A DNA stretch of 64,000 nt from Cavia porcellus (GCF_034190915.1 NW_026947484.1:210998657-211062656); one strand, 5' to 3'. Counted from the first letter of the stretch, positions 32,123-43,915 are shown. The notes: generated by a model from the sequence alone, not told the origin. Numbers and translations are program-made.

Positions 32123-35100
32123 TTACATTAGGGAAACTATTCGGTATTCACACATGCGAGATTGATTTATTTCACTAATGAGTATGGTCTCAAGCTGCGC
32201 CCATTTATTGATAAATATCTCAATGTGATCCTTCTTTATAGCTGAATAATACTCCATTGTATAGAAATACCACAACTTTTTTATCCATTCCTCAGTTGAT
32301 GGGCACTTGGGTTGTTTCCAAGATCTGGCGATTACAAATTGTGCTGCTATAAACACAGGTGCACATATATCACTGTGGTATGATGCTTTCAGTTCTTCTG
32401 GGAATATGCCTAGAAGTGGAATAGCTGGAATAAATGGGATTTCCAGTCCCAACTTTTTGAGAAATCTCCAGACAGATCTCCACAAAGGCTGTACCAGTCT
32501 ACACTCCCACCAGCAGTGCAGGAGAGTTCCTTTTTCCCCACAGCCTCTCCAGCATTTGTTGTCGGTTTTCTTGATCCTGGCCATTCTTTCAGGAGTGAGA
32601 TGGTATCTCAGTGTGGTTTTAATTTGCATTTCTCTAATGACCAATGATGATGAGCATTTTTTCATGTATTTATTTGCCATTTGCATTTCTTCATCTGAGA
32701 ATTGCATATTCATCTCAGATGCCCATTTTTGGATTGGATCTTTGAATTTCGGAGGTCTGAGTTTCTTTAATTCTTTATATGTTTTAGACAAGAGGCCCTT
32801 GTCTGAGAGAGAGTTCACTAAAATCTTTTCCCAGTTTGTGGGTTTTCTTTTCACTATGCTGGAGATTTCTTTTGACATGCAGAAACTTTTTAATAAGAAG
32901 TGGTCCCAGTTATTGATTCTGGGAAGTATTTCCCGTGCTGTTTGAGTCCTGTTCATGAATTCTTTACCTACTCCTATGTCTCCAAGGTTTCTACCTATTT
33001 TGTCTTCCAATAGATTTAGTGTTTCTGTTTTAATATTCAGATCTTTGACCCATTTAGATTTTAATTTAGTACATGGTGATAGACATGGGTCTAGCTTTAG
33101 TTTTCGGCAAATGGAGAGCCAGTTTTTCCAGCACCATTTATTAAAGAGACTGTCGTTCTTCCAGTGAACCTGCTTGGCTCCTTTATCAAAAATAAGGTGG
33201 TTGAGTGTGTTCGTAGTTGTGGTTGTATCTTCTAATCTATTCCACTGATCTTCAGCTCTGTTTTGATTCCAATACCATGTTGATTTTACTACTGTTGCTT
33301 TGTAGTATAACTTCAAGTCAGGGATTGTGATGCCTCCTGCTTTGTCTTTGCTGCTTAGAATTGCCTTTGCGATTCTAGGTCTCTTCTGGTTCCAGATGAA
33401 ATTTAGGAGTGATTTCTCTAGATCTATAAGGTATGTTGATGGTATTTCTATTGGGATTGCATTGAATCTGTATAACAGTTTTGGGAGAATGGCCATTTTC
33501 ACAATGTTTGTTCTTCCTATCCATGAGCAAGGGATGTCTTTCCATTTTCTGAGATCATCTTCAATTTCCTTTTTCAGTGTATTATAATTTTCACTGTATA
33601 AGTCTTTCACTTCTTTCGTAAGAGTAATTCCTAAATATTTCATTTTTTTGCTTGCTAATGTGAATAGTCCAGTTTCTCTTATTTCCCTCTCTGTAAATTT
33701 GTTGTTCGTGTATAGGACTGCTATTGATTTCTGAGTATTGATTTTGTATCCAGCCACATTACTGAATTTATTTATTGTATCTAAGAGTATTTCAATGGAG
33801 TTTAGGGGGTCTTCTATGTAGAGTATCATGTCATCTGCAAACAATGATAATTTAACTTCTTCTTTTCCTATCTTTACCCCTTTTATTTCTCTTTCTTGCC
33901 TAATTGCTCTGGCTAGTACTTCCAGTACTATATTAAATAGGAGTGGTGATAAAGGACATCCTTGTCTTGTACCCGATTTTAAAGTAAAGGCTTTCAATTT
34001 TTGGCCATTTAGTATGATGCTGGCTGTTGGTTTGTCATAAATGGCCTTTATTATATTGAGGTAAAGACCATTTATTCCAATTTTCTGTAAAGTTCTTATC
34101 ATGAATAAGTGTTGGACCTTATCAAAGGCTTTTTCTGCATCTATAGAGATGATCATGTGATTCTTATTTTTGGCTTTATTGATATGGTGGATTAATCTTT
34201 ATTGATTTGCGTATGTTGAACCATCCTTGCATTCCTGGGATGAATCCCACTTGGTCATGGTGTATAATCTTCTTGATGATTTGCTGGATCCTATTTGCCA
34301 ATATTTTATTGGGGATTTTTGCATCTGTGTTCATTAGGGAGATCGGTCTATAGTTCTCTTTTATAGTTGGGTCTTTCTCAGGTTTTGGTACTAGAGTAAT
34401 ATTTGCTTCCAGGAATGACTTAGGAAGGATTGCTTCCCTTTCAATTTCATTGAATAGTTTGAGGAGTGTCGGCATTAGGTCTTCTTTATATTTCTTGTAG
34501 AATTCTGCAGTGAATCCATCTGGGCCTGGGCTCTTCTTGGTGGGCAAGGACCCAATTACATTCTGAATTTCATTAGCAGAGATTGGGTTATTCAACAGTT
34601 TTATATCCTCTTGATCTAGCTTTGGTACTTCATATGCTTCTAAGAATCTGTCTATTTCTTCTGTGTTATCAAACCTTTGAGAGTAGAGGTTTTCGAAATA
34701 GGTGTTGATGATCCTCTGTATTTCTATTGGGTATGTAGTGATTTCTCCTTTTTCATTTCTTATTGCATGAATTTGAGCTTTTTCTTCCCTTTTTAAAATA
34801 AGGTTGGCTAGGGGCTTATCGATTTTATTTATTCTTTCAAAGAACCAACTCTTTGATTCGTTGATTCTTTGGATTGTTTTCTTAGTCTCTATTGCATTGA
34901 TTTCTGCTCTGATTTTTATAATTTCCTCTCTTCTTTTGGCTTTGGGCTTGACTTGCTCTTCTTTTTCTAGCTGTTTGAGGTGTAGCATCAAGTTATTTAT
35001 TTGTATTCGTTCTGTTTTCCTGATGTGGGAACTCAGTGCAATAAATTTTCCTCTCAGAACGGCTTTCATTGCATCCCACAGATTCCGGTAAGTTGTATCT

Positions 35101-35960
35101 GCATTTTCATTTTCTTTTAGGTATTGTTTAATTTCTTCTTTAATTTCTTCTGTGACCCACTGATTACTCAAGAGTGTGTTATTTAGTTTCCATGTGTTTG
35201 CGGAATTTTTGCAGTATCCTTTGTCATTAATTTCTAATTTCAGAGCGCTATGATCCAATAATATGCAAGGGATGATTTCAACTCTTTTGCATTTGCTTAA
35301 ATATGTTCTGTGAGCTAATATATGGTCTATTTTAGAAAATGATCCATGTACTGCTGAGAAGAATGTGTATTCTGATGTTGTTGGGTGGAACATTCTGTAT
35401 ATGTCTATCAAACCCATTTGTTCACAGGTGTGATTCAGTTCTGTTATTTCTTTGCTCATTTTCTGTCTGGTTGATCTGTCCCTTGGTGTCAGTGGTGTAT
35501 TAAGGTCTCCTGTTACAATTGTGTTACTGATAATTGGAGTTTTCATTTCTGTTAATAATTGTTTTATATAACTGGGTGCTCTGGAGTTTGGTGCGTATAT
35601 ATTTAAGATAGTTATCTCTTCCTCTTGGAGTTTTCCCCTTACGAGTATGTAGTGACCTTCTTTGTCCTTTATGGTCATTGTTGGTTTAAAGTTCACGTTG
35701 TCTGAAAACAGAATGGCTACTCCTGCCTTTTTTTGGATTCCTGCTGCATGAAGAATTGTTTTCCATCCTTTGACTTTCAGTCTGTGAGTATCTTTCTGGG
35801 TTAGATGGGTTTCCTGTAAACAGCATATGGTTGGATTTTGTTTCTTGATCCATTCTGCTAGTCTGTTTCTTTTGATTGGTGCATTGAGACCATTTACATT
35901 AATGGTTATTACTGTTAAATGCTGGTTAATTGTAGGAATATTATCTCTCTGCTGTTGCAT
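32123..35960 (-). pseudogene. L1-B ORF2 (endonuclease-reverse transcriptase), one frameshift
   Basis: The protein nicks target DNA and copies the element RNA by target-primed reverse transcription. The N-terminal frame (35,960-34,176) carries the APE-like endonuclease, with N in [10 protein letters not shown] in LQETHL (about residue 50), D in TGDLNTP, D in SKIDHIL and H in [11 protein letters not shown]. The second frame (34,156-32,123) carries the reverse transcriptase, with [13 protein letters not shown] and FADD (codons near 33,830-33,841). It ends with a Cys/His motif [18 protein letters not shown] of the C-x3-C-x7-H-x4-C type. A single extra base at about 34,193-34,199, relative to L1-C, shifts the frame between the two. 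Joined length would be about 1,275 residues, normal for L1. Otherwise no stop is seen. Confidence 0.93.
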
Positions 35961-35979
35961 CTTTATCTTTCGGTTCTGT

Positions 35980-37032
35980 TTAATTATTTGCTTTGCTTAG
36001 TGGTTTTTTCCTTTGTGTATCTAAACTGTCTTTCAATATTTTTTGCAGGGTTGGTTTGGTGTTCATGAAGTTCTTCCGCTGTTCTTTGTCATGCAAGTAT
36101 CGTATTGCACCATCTATTTTGAATGATAGTTTTGCAGGATATATCAGTCTTGGTTGGAAATCATTTTGCTTTAGGATCTGGAATACTTCACTCCATGCTC
36201 TTCTTGACTTTATCGTTTGTGCTGAGAAGTCTGCTGTGATTCTGATAGGTTTTCCTTTATAAGTGATCTGTCTTTTCTCTCTGACAGCTTTTAATAATCT
36301 ATTCTTGTGTTGGATTTCTGGGATGGTGATTATTATATGTCTGGGTGTAGTTTTATTTTGGTTATGACTGTTTGGAGTTCTATATGCTTCACTGATCCTG
36401 ATGTCAGTTTCTGATCTCATGCTTGGGAAATTTTCAGCTATTACTTCTCTAAATATCCTCCTGACATCCTTCATGTTGTCTCCCTCTCTTTCATTAATCC
36501 CTATCATTCTTATGTTATTCTTCTTTGCATCGTCTTGCAGTTGTTGAATTGTTGTTTCCTGGTTCCTTGTTATTTTCAAAAGATCTTTCCTTTCCTGTTC
36601 ACTAGCTGCAATCCTGTCTTCAAGGTCTGAAATTCTATCTTCACTTTCATTAAGGCGGTTTTTACAACTTTCAGTGGAGTTTTTTATTTCCTGTATATCT
36701 CTGTGCATCTGCATTATGTATTCTGTTTGTTTCTTATATTGCTCGTCTAGGGATTCTATCTTTTTGTTTAGTTCCTCCAATTTTTTATCTGTGTTTTCTT
36801 TAGATATATTTAGAATCTCTTTCATTTCTTTTATCATTTCTTCTTTTATCTGGGAGATTATTTCGAGTTTGAATTTCTTTAAAGCTTCCTGGAGTTGCTT
36901 GTCAATTTCAGTGGCTATTGTGTCCGATATATGAGGTGGATGAGATATATTTTCTTCTATATACATCGCTCCTAGGGTTTCTTGAGATGGGCTGGAGGTT
37001 TGAGGTTGTAATTTGGTCTTTCGTTTTGTCAT
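35980..37032 (-). CDS. L1-B ORF1 protein, intact
   Basis: A 350-residue ORF1p, the RNA-binding chaperone of the L1 RNP. It starts [12 protein letters not shown] coiled coil spans about residues 40-150, with repeated leucine and charged residues such as [18 protein letters not shown]. The RRM region includes [20 protein letters not shown], and the C-terminal domain has [17 protein letters not shown] and KSRRAWSEV. The stop is 19 bases before the ORF2 start, the usual L1 bicistronic spacing. No in-frame stop or shift is present. Confidence 0.95.
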   Translation of the reverse strand: MTKRKTKLQPQTSSPSQETLGAMYIEENISHPPHISDTIATEIDKQLQEALKKFKLEIISQIKEEMIKEMKEILNISKENTDKKLEELNKKIESLDEQYKKQTEYIMQMHRDIQEIKNSTESCKNRLNESEDRISDLEDRIAASEQERKDLLKITRNQETTIQQLQDDAKKNNIRMIGINEREGDNMKDVRRIFREVIAENFPSMRSETDIRISEAYRTPNSHNQNKTTPRHIIITIPEIQHKNRLLKAVREKRQITYKGKPIRITADFSAQTIKSRRAWSEVFQILKQNDFQPRLIYPAKLSFKIDGAIRYLHDKEQRKNFMNTKPTLQKILKDSLDTQRKKPLSKANN

Positions 37033-37667
37033 TTTCCTATATTTCTGTGTTTCAAGTGTTATTTGAAAGCTTCCTCAGGATCTGTTGAAAATCCCCTTCT
37101 ATGTTTGGAGCTACTGAGACTCTGGCGCCGCGCTACCCCAGGCCAGAACCAGTGGCCCTCCTCTGCCTGCTCAGAACTCCGCAGTTCCAGACAAGCTGGG
37201 CCTCAGGGACACTGTGCGCCCACCTGCCCCTTGGAAGCTCCACAGTTCTTCAATCGCAGCCGGGTTAGGGTACTCACCACAGGCCGCAGTGCTTCAGGAA
37301 CCTGTGGACCCTCCCTGGTTGCAGAGATATCCACAGTCCTCCAGACACATGGAGAGGCAGATGCAGGCACCCCAAATCTGCCCAGCTCCTCCTCTGCAGA
37401 CCAATGGCCAGGCGCGGCAGCTAAACAGGCTGGGCTAGGCTGGTAGTGTGGGCCAGCCCACCTATAGGGAGCTCAGCAGGTCTCCAAATGAAGCCGGGAA
37501 TGGGGAGGCTGATGTGGAAGCCTCAAACCCACCTCTCTCCTTCACTGCACCTGGAAGCCTGAGGGAACTCCAGCAGTCTGGGCGCAGATATCCAGAGTCC
37601 TCCAGACACGCAGAGAGGCCAGTGAGGGCACCCCAGATCTGCCCAGCTCCTCCTCTGGAGACCTATG
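37033..37667 (-). promoter_or_regulatory. L1-B 5' UTR with 261-bp monomers
   Basis: G+C-rich leader. A block of about 83 bases containing gatatccacagtcctccagac occurs at 37,321-37,403 and again at 37,582-37,664. The offset is about 261 bases, so the 5' UTR holds one full monomer and the start of another, cut off at the insertion end. By analogy with monomer-bearing rodent L1s this should be the internal promoter. Confidence 0.75.
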
Positions 37668-37681
37668 ATGAGTATGGTTTC
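37668..37681. repeat. Target-site duplication, right copy (L1-B)
   Basis: atgagtatggtttc, identical to 30,920-30,933. Confidence 0.93.
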
Positions 37682-40600
37682 AAGCTGCACCCATTTATTG
37701 ATAAATACCTCAATGTGATCCTTCTTTATAGCTGAGTAGTACTCCATTATATAGAAATACCACAGCTTTTTTATCCATTCCTCAGTTGATGGACATTTGG
37801 GTTGTTTCCAAGATATGGCAATGACAAATTGTGTTGCTGTAAACATAGGTGCGCATATATCACTGTGGTATGATGCTTTCAGTTCTTCTGGGAAGATGCC
37901 TAGAAGTGGAATAGCTGGAACAAATGGGACTTCCAATCCCAGCTTTTTGAGAAATCTCCAGACTGACCTCCACAAAGGTTATACCAGTCTGTACTCCCAC
38001 CAACAGTGTAGGAGAGTTCCTTTTTCCCCATAGCCTCTCCAGCACTTGTTCTTGTTGGTTTTCTTGATCCTTGCCATTCTTTCAGGAGTGAGATGGTATC
38101 TCCGTGTGGTTTTAATTTGCATTTCCCTAATAACCAATGATGATGAACATATTTTCATGTATTCATTTGCCATTTGTATTTCTTCCTCTGAGAAGTGTGT
38201 ATTCATCTTAGATGCCCATTTTTGGATTGGGTCTTTGAATTTTGGGGGTCTGATTTTTTTTAATTCTTTATATGTTTTAGACAAAAGTCCTTTGTCTGAG
38301 GGGGAGTTCACTAAGATCTTTTCCCAGTTTCACTATGCTGGAGATTTCTTTTGACGTGCAGAAACTTTTTAATAAGAAGTGGTCCCAGTTATTGATTCTG
38401 GGAAGTATTTCCCGTGCAGTTTGAGTCCTGTTCATGAATTCTCTACCTACCCCTATGTCTTCAAGGTTTCTACCTAATTTGTCTTCCAATAAATTTAGTG
38501 TTTCTGTTTTGATATTCAGATCTTTGATCCATTTAGATTTTAATTTAGTACATGGTGATAGGCTTGGGTCGTGTTTTAGTTTTCGGCAAACGGAGAGCCA
38601 GTTTGTCCAACACCATTTATTAAAAAGACTGTTGTTTTTCCAGTGAACCTGCTTGGCTCCTTTATCAAAGATAAGGTGGTTGAGTGTGTTTGTAGTTGTG
38701 GCTGTATCTTCTAATCTATTCCATTGATCCTCTGCTCTGTCTTGATTCCAGTACCATGTTGATTTTACTACTGTTGCTTTGTAGTATAACTTCAAGTCAG
38801 GAATTGTGATGTCTCCTGCCTTGCCTTTGTTGCTTAGAATTGCCTTTGATATTCTAGGTCTCTTCTGGTTCCAGATGAACCTTAGGAGCGATTTCTCTAG
38901 ATCTATAAGGTATGTTGATGGTATTTTTATTGGGATTGCATTGAATCTGTATAACAGTTTTGGGAGAATGGCTATTTTCACAATGTTTATTCTTCCTATC
39001 CATGAACATGGGATGTCTTTCAATTTTATGAGATCATCTTCAGTTTCTTCCTTCAGTGTATTATAATTTTCCCTGTATAGGTCTTTCACTTCTTTCATAA
39101 GAGTAATTCCTAAATATTTCATTTTTTTGCTTGCTAGTGTGAAGAGTGTGGCTTCTCTTATTTCTCTCTCTGTGATTTTGTTGTTAGTGTATAAGAATGC
39201 TATTGATTTCTGAGTATTGATTTTGTACCCAGCTACATTACTGAATTTATTGATTATATCTAAGAGTCTTTCAATGGAGTTTAGGGGGTCTTCTATGTAG
39301 AGTATCATGTCATCTGCAAACAATGACAACTTAACTTCTTCTTTTCCTATCTTTACCCCTTTTATTTTTCTCTTTTGTCTAATTGCTCTGGCTAGTACTT
39401 CCAGTACTATATTAAATAGGAGAGGTGATAAAGGACATCCTTGTCTTGTGCCTGATTTTAAAGTAAAGGCTTTCAATTTTTGGCCATTTAGTATGATACT
39501 GGCTGTTGGTTTGTCGTAGACAGCCTTTATTTTATTGAGGTAAAGACCATCTATTCCAATTTTCTGTAAAGTTCTTATCATGAGTGAATGTTGGACCTTA
39601 TCGAAGGCTTTTTCTGCATCTATGGAAATGATCATGTGATTCTTACTTTTGGCTTTATTGATATGGTGGATTACATTTATTGATTTACGTATGTTGAACC
39701 ATCCATGCATGCCTGGGATGAATCCCACTTGGTCATGGTGTATAATCTTCTTGATGATTTGCTGCATCCAATTTGCCAATATTTTATTAGGATTTTTGCA
39801 TCTGTGTTCATTAGGGAGATTGGTCTGTAGTTCTCTTTTTCGGTTGGGTCTTTCCCAGGTTTTGGTACTAGAGTAATATTTGCTGTCAGGAATGACTTGG
39901 GAAGGATTGCTTCCCTTTCAATTTCATGGAAGAGTTTGAGGAGTGTCGGTATTAGGTCTTGTTTGTATTTCTTGTAGAATTCTGCAGTGAATCCGTCTGG
40001 GCCTGAGCTCTTCTTTGTAGGTAAGGAATTAATTACATGTTCAATTTCTTTGATAGAGATTGGGTTATTCAGCAGTTTTACATCCTCTTGATCTAGCTTT
40101 GGTACTTCATATGTTTCTAAGAATCTGTCTATTTCTTCTGTGTTATCAAACCTTTGAGAGTAGAGGTTTTCAAAATAGGTGTTGATGATCTTCTGTATTT
40201 CTATTGAGTCTGTAGTGACTTCACCTTTTTCATTTCTTATTGCATGGATTTGAGCTCTTTCTTCCCTTTTTTAAATAAGGTTGGCTAGGGGCTTATCGAT
40301 TTTATTTATTCTTTCAAAGAACCAACTTTTTGATTCATTGATTCTTTGGATTGTTTTCTTAGACTCTATTGTGTTGATTTCTGCTCTGATTTTTATAATT
40401 TCCTCTCTTCTTTTGGCTTTGGGCTTGACTTGCTCTTCTTTTTCTAGCTGTTTGAGGTGTAGCATCAAGTTATTTATTTGTATTCATTCTGTTTTCCTGA
40501 TGTGGGAGCTCAGTGCAATAAATTTTTCTCTGAGGACGGCTTTCATTGCATCCCATAGATTCCGGTAAGTTGTATCCGTATTTTCATTTGTTTGTAGGTA

Positions 40601-41436
40601 TTGCTTAATTTCTTTTTTAATTTCCTCTGTGACCCACTGATTACTCAGGAGTGTGTTATTCAGTTTCCATTTGTTTGTGGGACTTTTGCAGTATCTTTTA
40701 TCGTTAATTACTAATTTCATGGCGCTATAGTCCGATAGCATGCAAGGGATAATTTCAACTCTTTTGCATTTATTTAAGTATGTTCTGTGAGTTAATATAT
40801 TGTCTATTTTAGAGAATGACCCATGTACTGCTGAGAAAAATGTGTATTGTGTTGTTGGGTGGAACACTCTGTATATGTCTATTAAGTCCATTTGTTCACA
40901 GGTGCAATTCAGTTCTTCTACTTCTTTGTTGATTTTCTGTTTGGTTGATCTGTCCATTGGTGTCAATGGTGTGTTAAGATCTCCTGTAGAACTGTGTTAC
41001 TGCTAATTTGGTTTTTCATTTCTGTTAGTACTTGTTTTATATAACTGGGTGCTCTAGAGTTTGGTGCATATATATTTAAGATAGTTATCTCTTCTTCTTG
41101 GAGTTTTCCCCTAACGAGTATGTAGTGACCTTCTTTGTCCTTTATGATCATTGTTGGTTTAAAGTTCACGTTGTCTACAAACAGAATGGCTACTCCTGCT
41201 TTTTTTTTTTGGATTCCTGCTGCATGAAGAATTGTTTTCCATCCTTTGACTTTCAGTCTGTGAGTATCCTTCTGGGTTAGATGGGTTTCCTGTAAACAGT
41301 ATATGGTTGGATTTTGTTTCTTGATCCATTCTGCTAGTCTGTTTCTTTTGATTGGTGCATTGAGACCATTTACATTAATAGTAAGAACTGTTATAAATTC
41401 GTTTATTGTTGACATATCATCTTTCTGCTGTTGCAT
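37682..41436 (-). pseudogene. L1-C ORF2, broken at several places
   Basis: Endonuclease motifs are present at the start ([23 protein letters not shown]). The reverse-transcriptase FADD codons lie at about 39,308-39,319. Compared with L1-B there is a 1-base loss near 40,963-40,990. A CGA-to-TGA nonsense change lies near 40,481, and another 1-base loss near 39,790. A 14-base deletion falls near 38,329, and a stop near 37,976. The last Cys/His motif has two Cys-to-Tyr changes ([18 protein letters not shown]). L1-B then interrupts the final 20 or so codons. It cannot make a working protein. Confidence 0.92.
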
Positions 41437-41455
41437 GTTTATCTTTCTGCTCTGT

Positions 41456-42508
41456 TCAACTGTCTGCTTTGTTTAGTGGTTTTTTCCTAAATGTATCTAG
41501 GCTGTCTTTCAGTATTCTTTGCAGGGTTGGCTTGGTGATCATGAAGTTTTTCAGCTGATCTTTGTCATGGAAGTATCTTATTTCTCCATCAAATTTGAAG
41601 GACAGTTTTGCAGGGTACATCAGCCTAGGTTGGAAATCATTTTCCTTTAGGATCTGAAATACATCACTCCATGCTCTTCTTGACTTTATTGTTTGTGCTG
41701 AGAAGTCTGCTGTAATTCTGATAGGTTTTCCTTTATAGGTGATCTGTCTTTTCTCTCTGACTGCCTTTAATATTCTATTCTTTTGTTCAGTTTCTGAGAT
41801 GGTCATTATTATATGTCTGGGTGTAGATTTATTTTGGTTGTGACTATTTGGAGATCTATATGCTTCATTGATCTTGATATCAGTTTCCAATCTCATGTTT
41901 GGGAAATTTTCAGCTATTACTTCTCTAAATATCCTCTTGACATCCTTTATGTTGTCCCCTTCTTTTTCATTTATCCCTATCCACCTTATGTTGTTTCTCT
42001 TTGCGTCATCCTGTAGGTGTTGAATTGTTATTTCCTGATTTCTTGTTATTTTTAAAAGATCTTTTCTTTCCTGTTCACTTGTTGCAATCTTGTCTTTGAG
42101 GTCTGAGATTCTATCTTCACATTCATTGAGACATTTTTTACAACTTTCAATGGAGTTTTTGATTTCCTGTATATCTCTTTGCATCTGTTTTATGTATTCT
42201 GTTTGTTTCTTATATTGTTCATCCAGGGATTCTATCCTTTTGTTTATTTCCTCCAATTTTTTAACTGCATCTTCTTTAGCTATGTTTAGCATCTGCTTCA
42301 TTTCTTTTATCAATTCTTCTTTCATCTGAGAGAATATTTCTAGTTTGAATTCCTTTAAGGCTTCCCATACTTGCTTCTTTATTTCAGTTACCATTATTTC
42401 AGGTATTTCAGTCATGTGGCATGTGTTTTCTTCTATGCACATGGCTCCTGGGCTTTCTTGGGATGGGCTGGATGTTTGAGATTGCATTTTGGACTTTCGT
42501 TTTGTCAT
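41456..42508 (-). CDS. L1-C ORF1 protein, intact
   Basis: A 350-residue ORF1p beginning MTKRKSKMQSQ, the same start as L1-B. The open frame extends 30 codons upstream to 42,598, but those codons lie in the 5' UTR and are unlikely to be used. The coiled coil spans about residues 40-150 ([18 protein letters not shown]). Then come the RRM region (RHIIMTISETEQKNRILKAV) and the C-terminal domain ([17 protein letters not shown]). The stop lies 19 bases before the ORF2 start at 41,436. ORF1 is open although ORF2 in the same element is heavily damaged. Confidence 0.92.
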   Translation of the reverse strand: MTKRKSKMQSQTSSPSQESPGAMCIEENTCHMTEIPEIMVTEIKKQVWEALKEFKLEIFSQMKEELIKEMKQMLNIAKEDAVKKLEEINKRIESLDEQYKKQTEYIKQMQRDIQEIKNSIESCKKCLNECEDRISDLKDKIATSEQERKDLLKITRNQEITIQHLQDDAKRNNIRWIGINEKEGDNIKDVKRIFREVIAENFPNMRLETDIKINEAYRSPNSHNQNKSTPRHIIMTISETEQKNRILKAVREKRQITYKGKPIRITADFSAQTIKSRRAWSDVFQILKENDFQPRLMYPAKLSFKFDGEIRYFHDKDQLKNFMITKPTLQRILKDSLDTFRKKPLNKADS

Positions 42509-42890
42509 TTTCCTGTATTTGGGAGCTTCAGGTGTTGTTCCAGGTGTGGGAGAGAGAGATCCACCAGCCTGGGATGGGGTACCTTGCGATGGCCCCACTC
42601 ACTGGACCCAGCAGGGAACTATGGCCTGCTCCTCAGGCCAGGAAGAGTGTCTCCTCAGGCTGGGCGGAGCTCCCAGCTGCCGCTGTTATACTCACCCTTT
42701 CGGCCTGGTCTCCCATCCGTCGGGGAGCCAGTTTGGTCCCCCAAGTCAGGGAGAAAGTTACCGCAGGCTGGGCAGAGCTCCCAGCCGCAGCTGCTACAGC
42801 CTCTGAACTAGTCTGGTCCCCAGGTTCGGTGGGGAACCAGCCTGGGTCCCCAGGTCAGGGCAAAAGTTCCCGCAGGCTGCTGCTACTGAT
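42509..42890 (-). promoter_or_regulatory. L1-C 5' UTR with about 100-120-bp units
   Basis: The block caggctgggcggagctccca and its variants begin at about 42,657, 42,775 and 42,874, giving units of about 118 and 99 bases. The units differ in length and sequence from the 261-bp monomer of L1-B. They are presumed promoter units. A 245-codon plus-strand frame runs antisense through this region. Confidence 0.65.
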
Positions 42891-43734
42891 TTTGTATCTG
42901 GTTGTCAGAGTTCTAGGCCTCCCTAACCTGGCTGCTGTTGGCCCGCCTCGTGAACCCCATCTTCTGGGACCACATTCCCACTCCCACCCTCCTCACCTCC
43001 TGCAGCCCAAGGCTCCCTGCACACTGGCAGCCACTGTTAAGGTCCTCAAGCTGCCTGTACATCTCCTCTGGGAGGAGTCGTCCCCCAGGATCACAGCCTC
43101 CTCTAGTCAGTCTTACACCAAGGATGTCCTCCAATGGCACTTGCCTCACACCACCTGAGCCTATGTCTGTCCCACTGCATGGACCTGCCCCTAGGTGTTC
43201 CCAACACCAAAGCAGTATCTGGGAGGAAGGTGGGGGCTCTTGTTAAAGCAGCCTGGGATGAGATGCTGTTGCAGCCTCTCGGAGCTCCCAGTGCTCCCAC
43301 AGTGAGCAGAGACTGGCAAGTGCCATGGAATAAGCAGAACATTTAAAATGCACTACCTTAGAGACAATGATAACTAGAAATCACTGTTAGGCTGAACTAT
43401 GTGAAATCACAAGCAATTGACCATCTTTGGCACATAAAGCAGCAATTTCATGTAGTTCTAGCTAGCACAGCTAAACCAGGTCAGTCTGACTTACAGGCCA
43501 ATGTCGTCTCCTGTGGGAGAAAAGGCCAGGCCCAGCTGGCAGAGATAGCAATATGAGTGAGAGCCTGGGAAGCGGGGAGCCGAGACAGGGTGCAGGGGAT
43601 CTGCAGGAGAAGGCATGGGGACACCGAGCCTCTGCCCAGGAGTGTGCTGAGAGCCACGGCTGCCCACGCTGTTCACTGTGCAGGGCGATGTACACAGGGC
43701 AATCCCTTTTCTTTCTTCTTTCTTTTCCTTTTTT
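42891..43734. other. Unique or unassigned sequence upstream of L1-C
   Basis: G+C-rich sequence with no recognised exon. Part of it could be further, non-repeated L1-C 5' UTR, but no duplication supports this. Confidence 0.4.
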
Positions 43735-43915
43735 TTCAACTGGGAATTAGGAATTGATCTTACAGCCTTCTTGGCCTCAGCCCACTTTTTATTTTTTATT
43801 TTGAGATAGAATCTTTATAGATCACTAAGTTGCACAGGCTGGGCTCAAACTTGAGATTCTCTTGTCTTACCTCCCCAGAGCTGGGATTGCAGGCCTGTGC
43901 CACTATGCCCAGCTA
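43735..43915 (-). repeat. B1-dID dimeric SINE, antisense
   Basis: A diverged antisense ID half (aattaggaattgatcttac) is followed by an A-tail complement, then an antisense B1 half (ttgagatagaatctttatag, gagctgggattgcaggcc). Confidence 0.75.

Larger units (their letters stand above)
30934..37667 (-). mobile_element. L1-B, full-length L1 nested in L1-C
   Basis: A 6.73-kb minus-strand L1. In element order it has a 5' UTR (37,667-37,033) with a 261-bp monomer and part of a second, an intact ORF1 (37,032-35,980), a 19-bp spacer, ORF2 (35,960-32,123) with one frameshift, and a 1.19-kb 3' UTR ending in a poly(A) tail (T run from 30,934). A perfect 14-bp target-site duplication flanks it. The insertion cut the last codons off the older L1-C ORF2, in the same orientation. 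Confidence 0.95.
37668..42890 (-). mobile_element. L1-C, main body (5' UTR, ORF1, most of ORF2)
   Basis: Minus-strand L1 whose ORF2 tail lies at 30,864-30,933 beyond L1-B. It has a G+C-rich 5' UTR with short tandem units, an intact ORF1 and a damaged ORF2. The 5' boundary near 42,890 is set only by the loss of the leader repeats. No clear target-site duplication was found to match the left end at 30,510. Confidence 0.85.

Noticed and set aside
32307..32945. 212-codon plus-strand open frame, and similar frames at 33,327-33,587, 38,806-39,066 and 45,504-45,806
   Set aside because: They are antisense readings of L1 ORF2 or HAL1 ORF1 and repeat in parallel in both L1 copies, as expected for mirror frames.
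30510..43350. Target-site duplication for L1-C
   Set aside because: I searched by eye for a partner of the sequence left of 30,510 near 42,890 and 43,340 and found only weak, unconvincing similarity.
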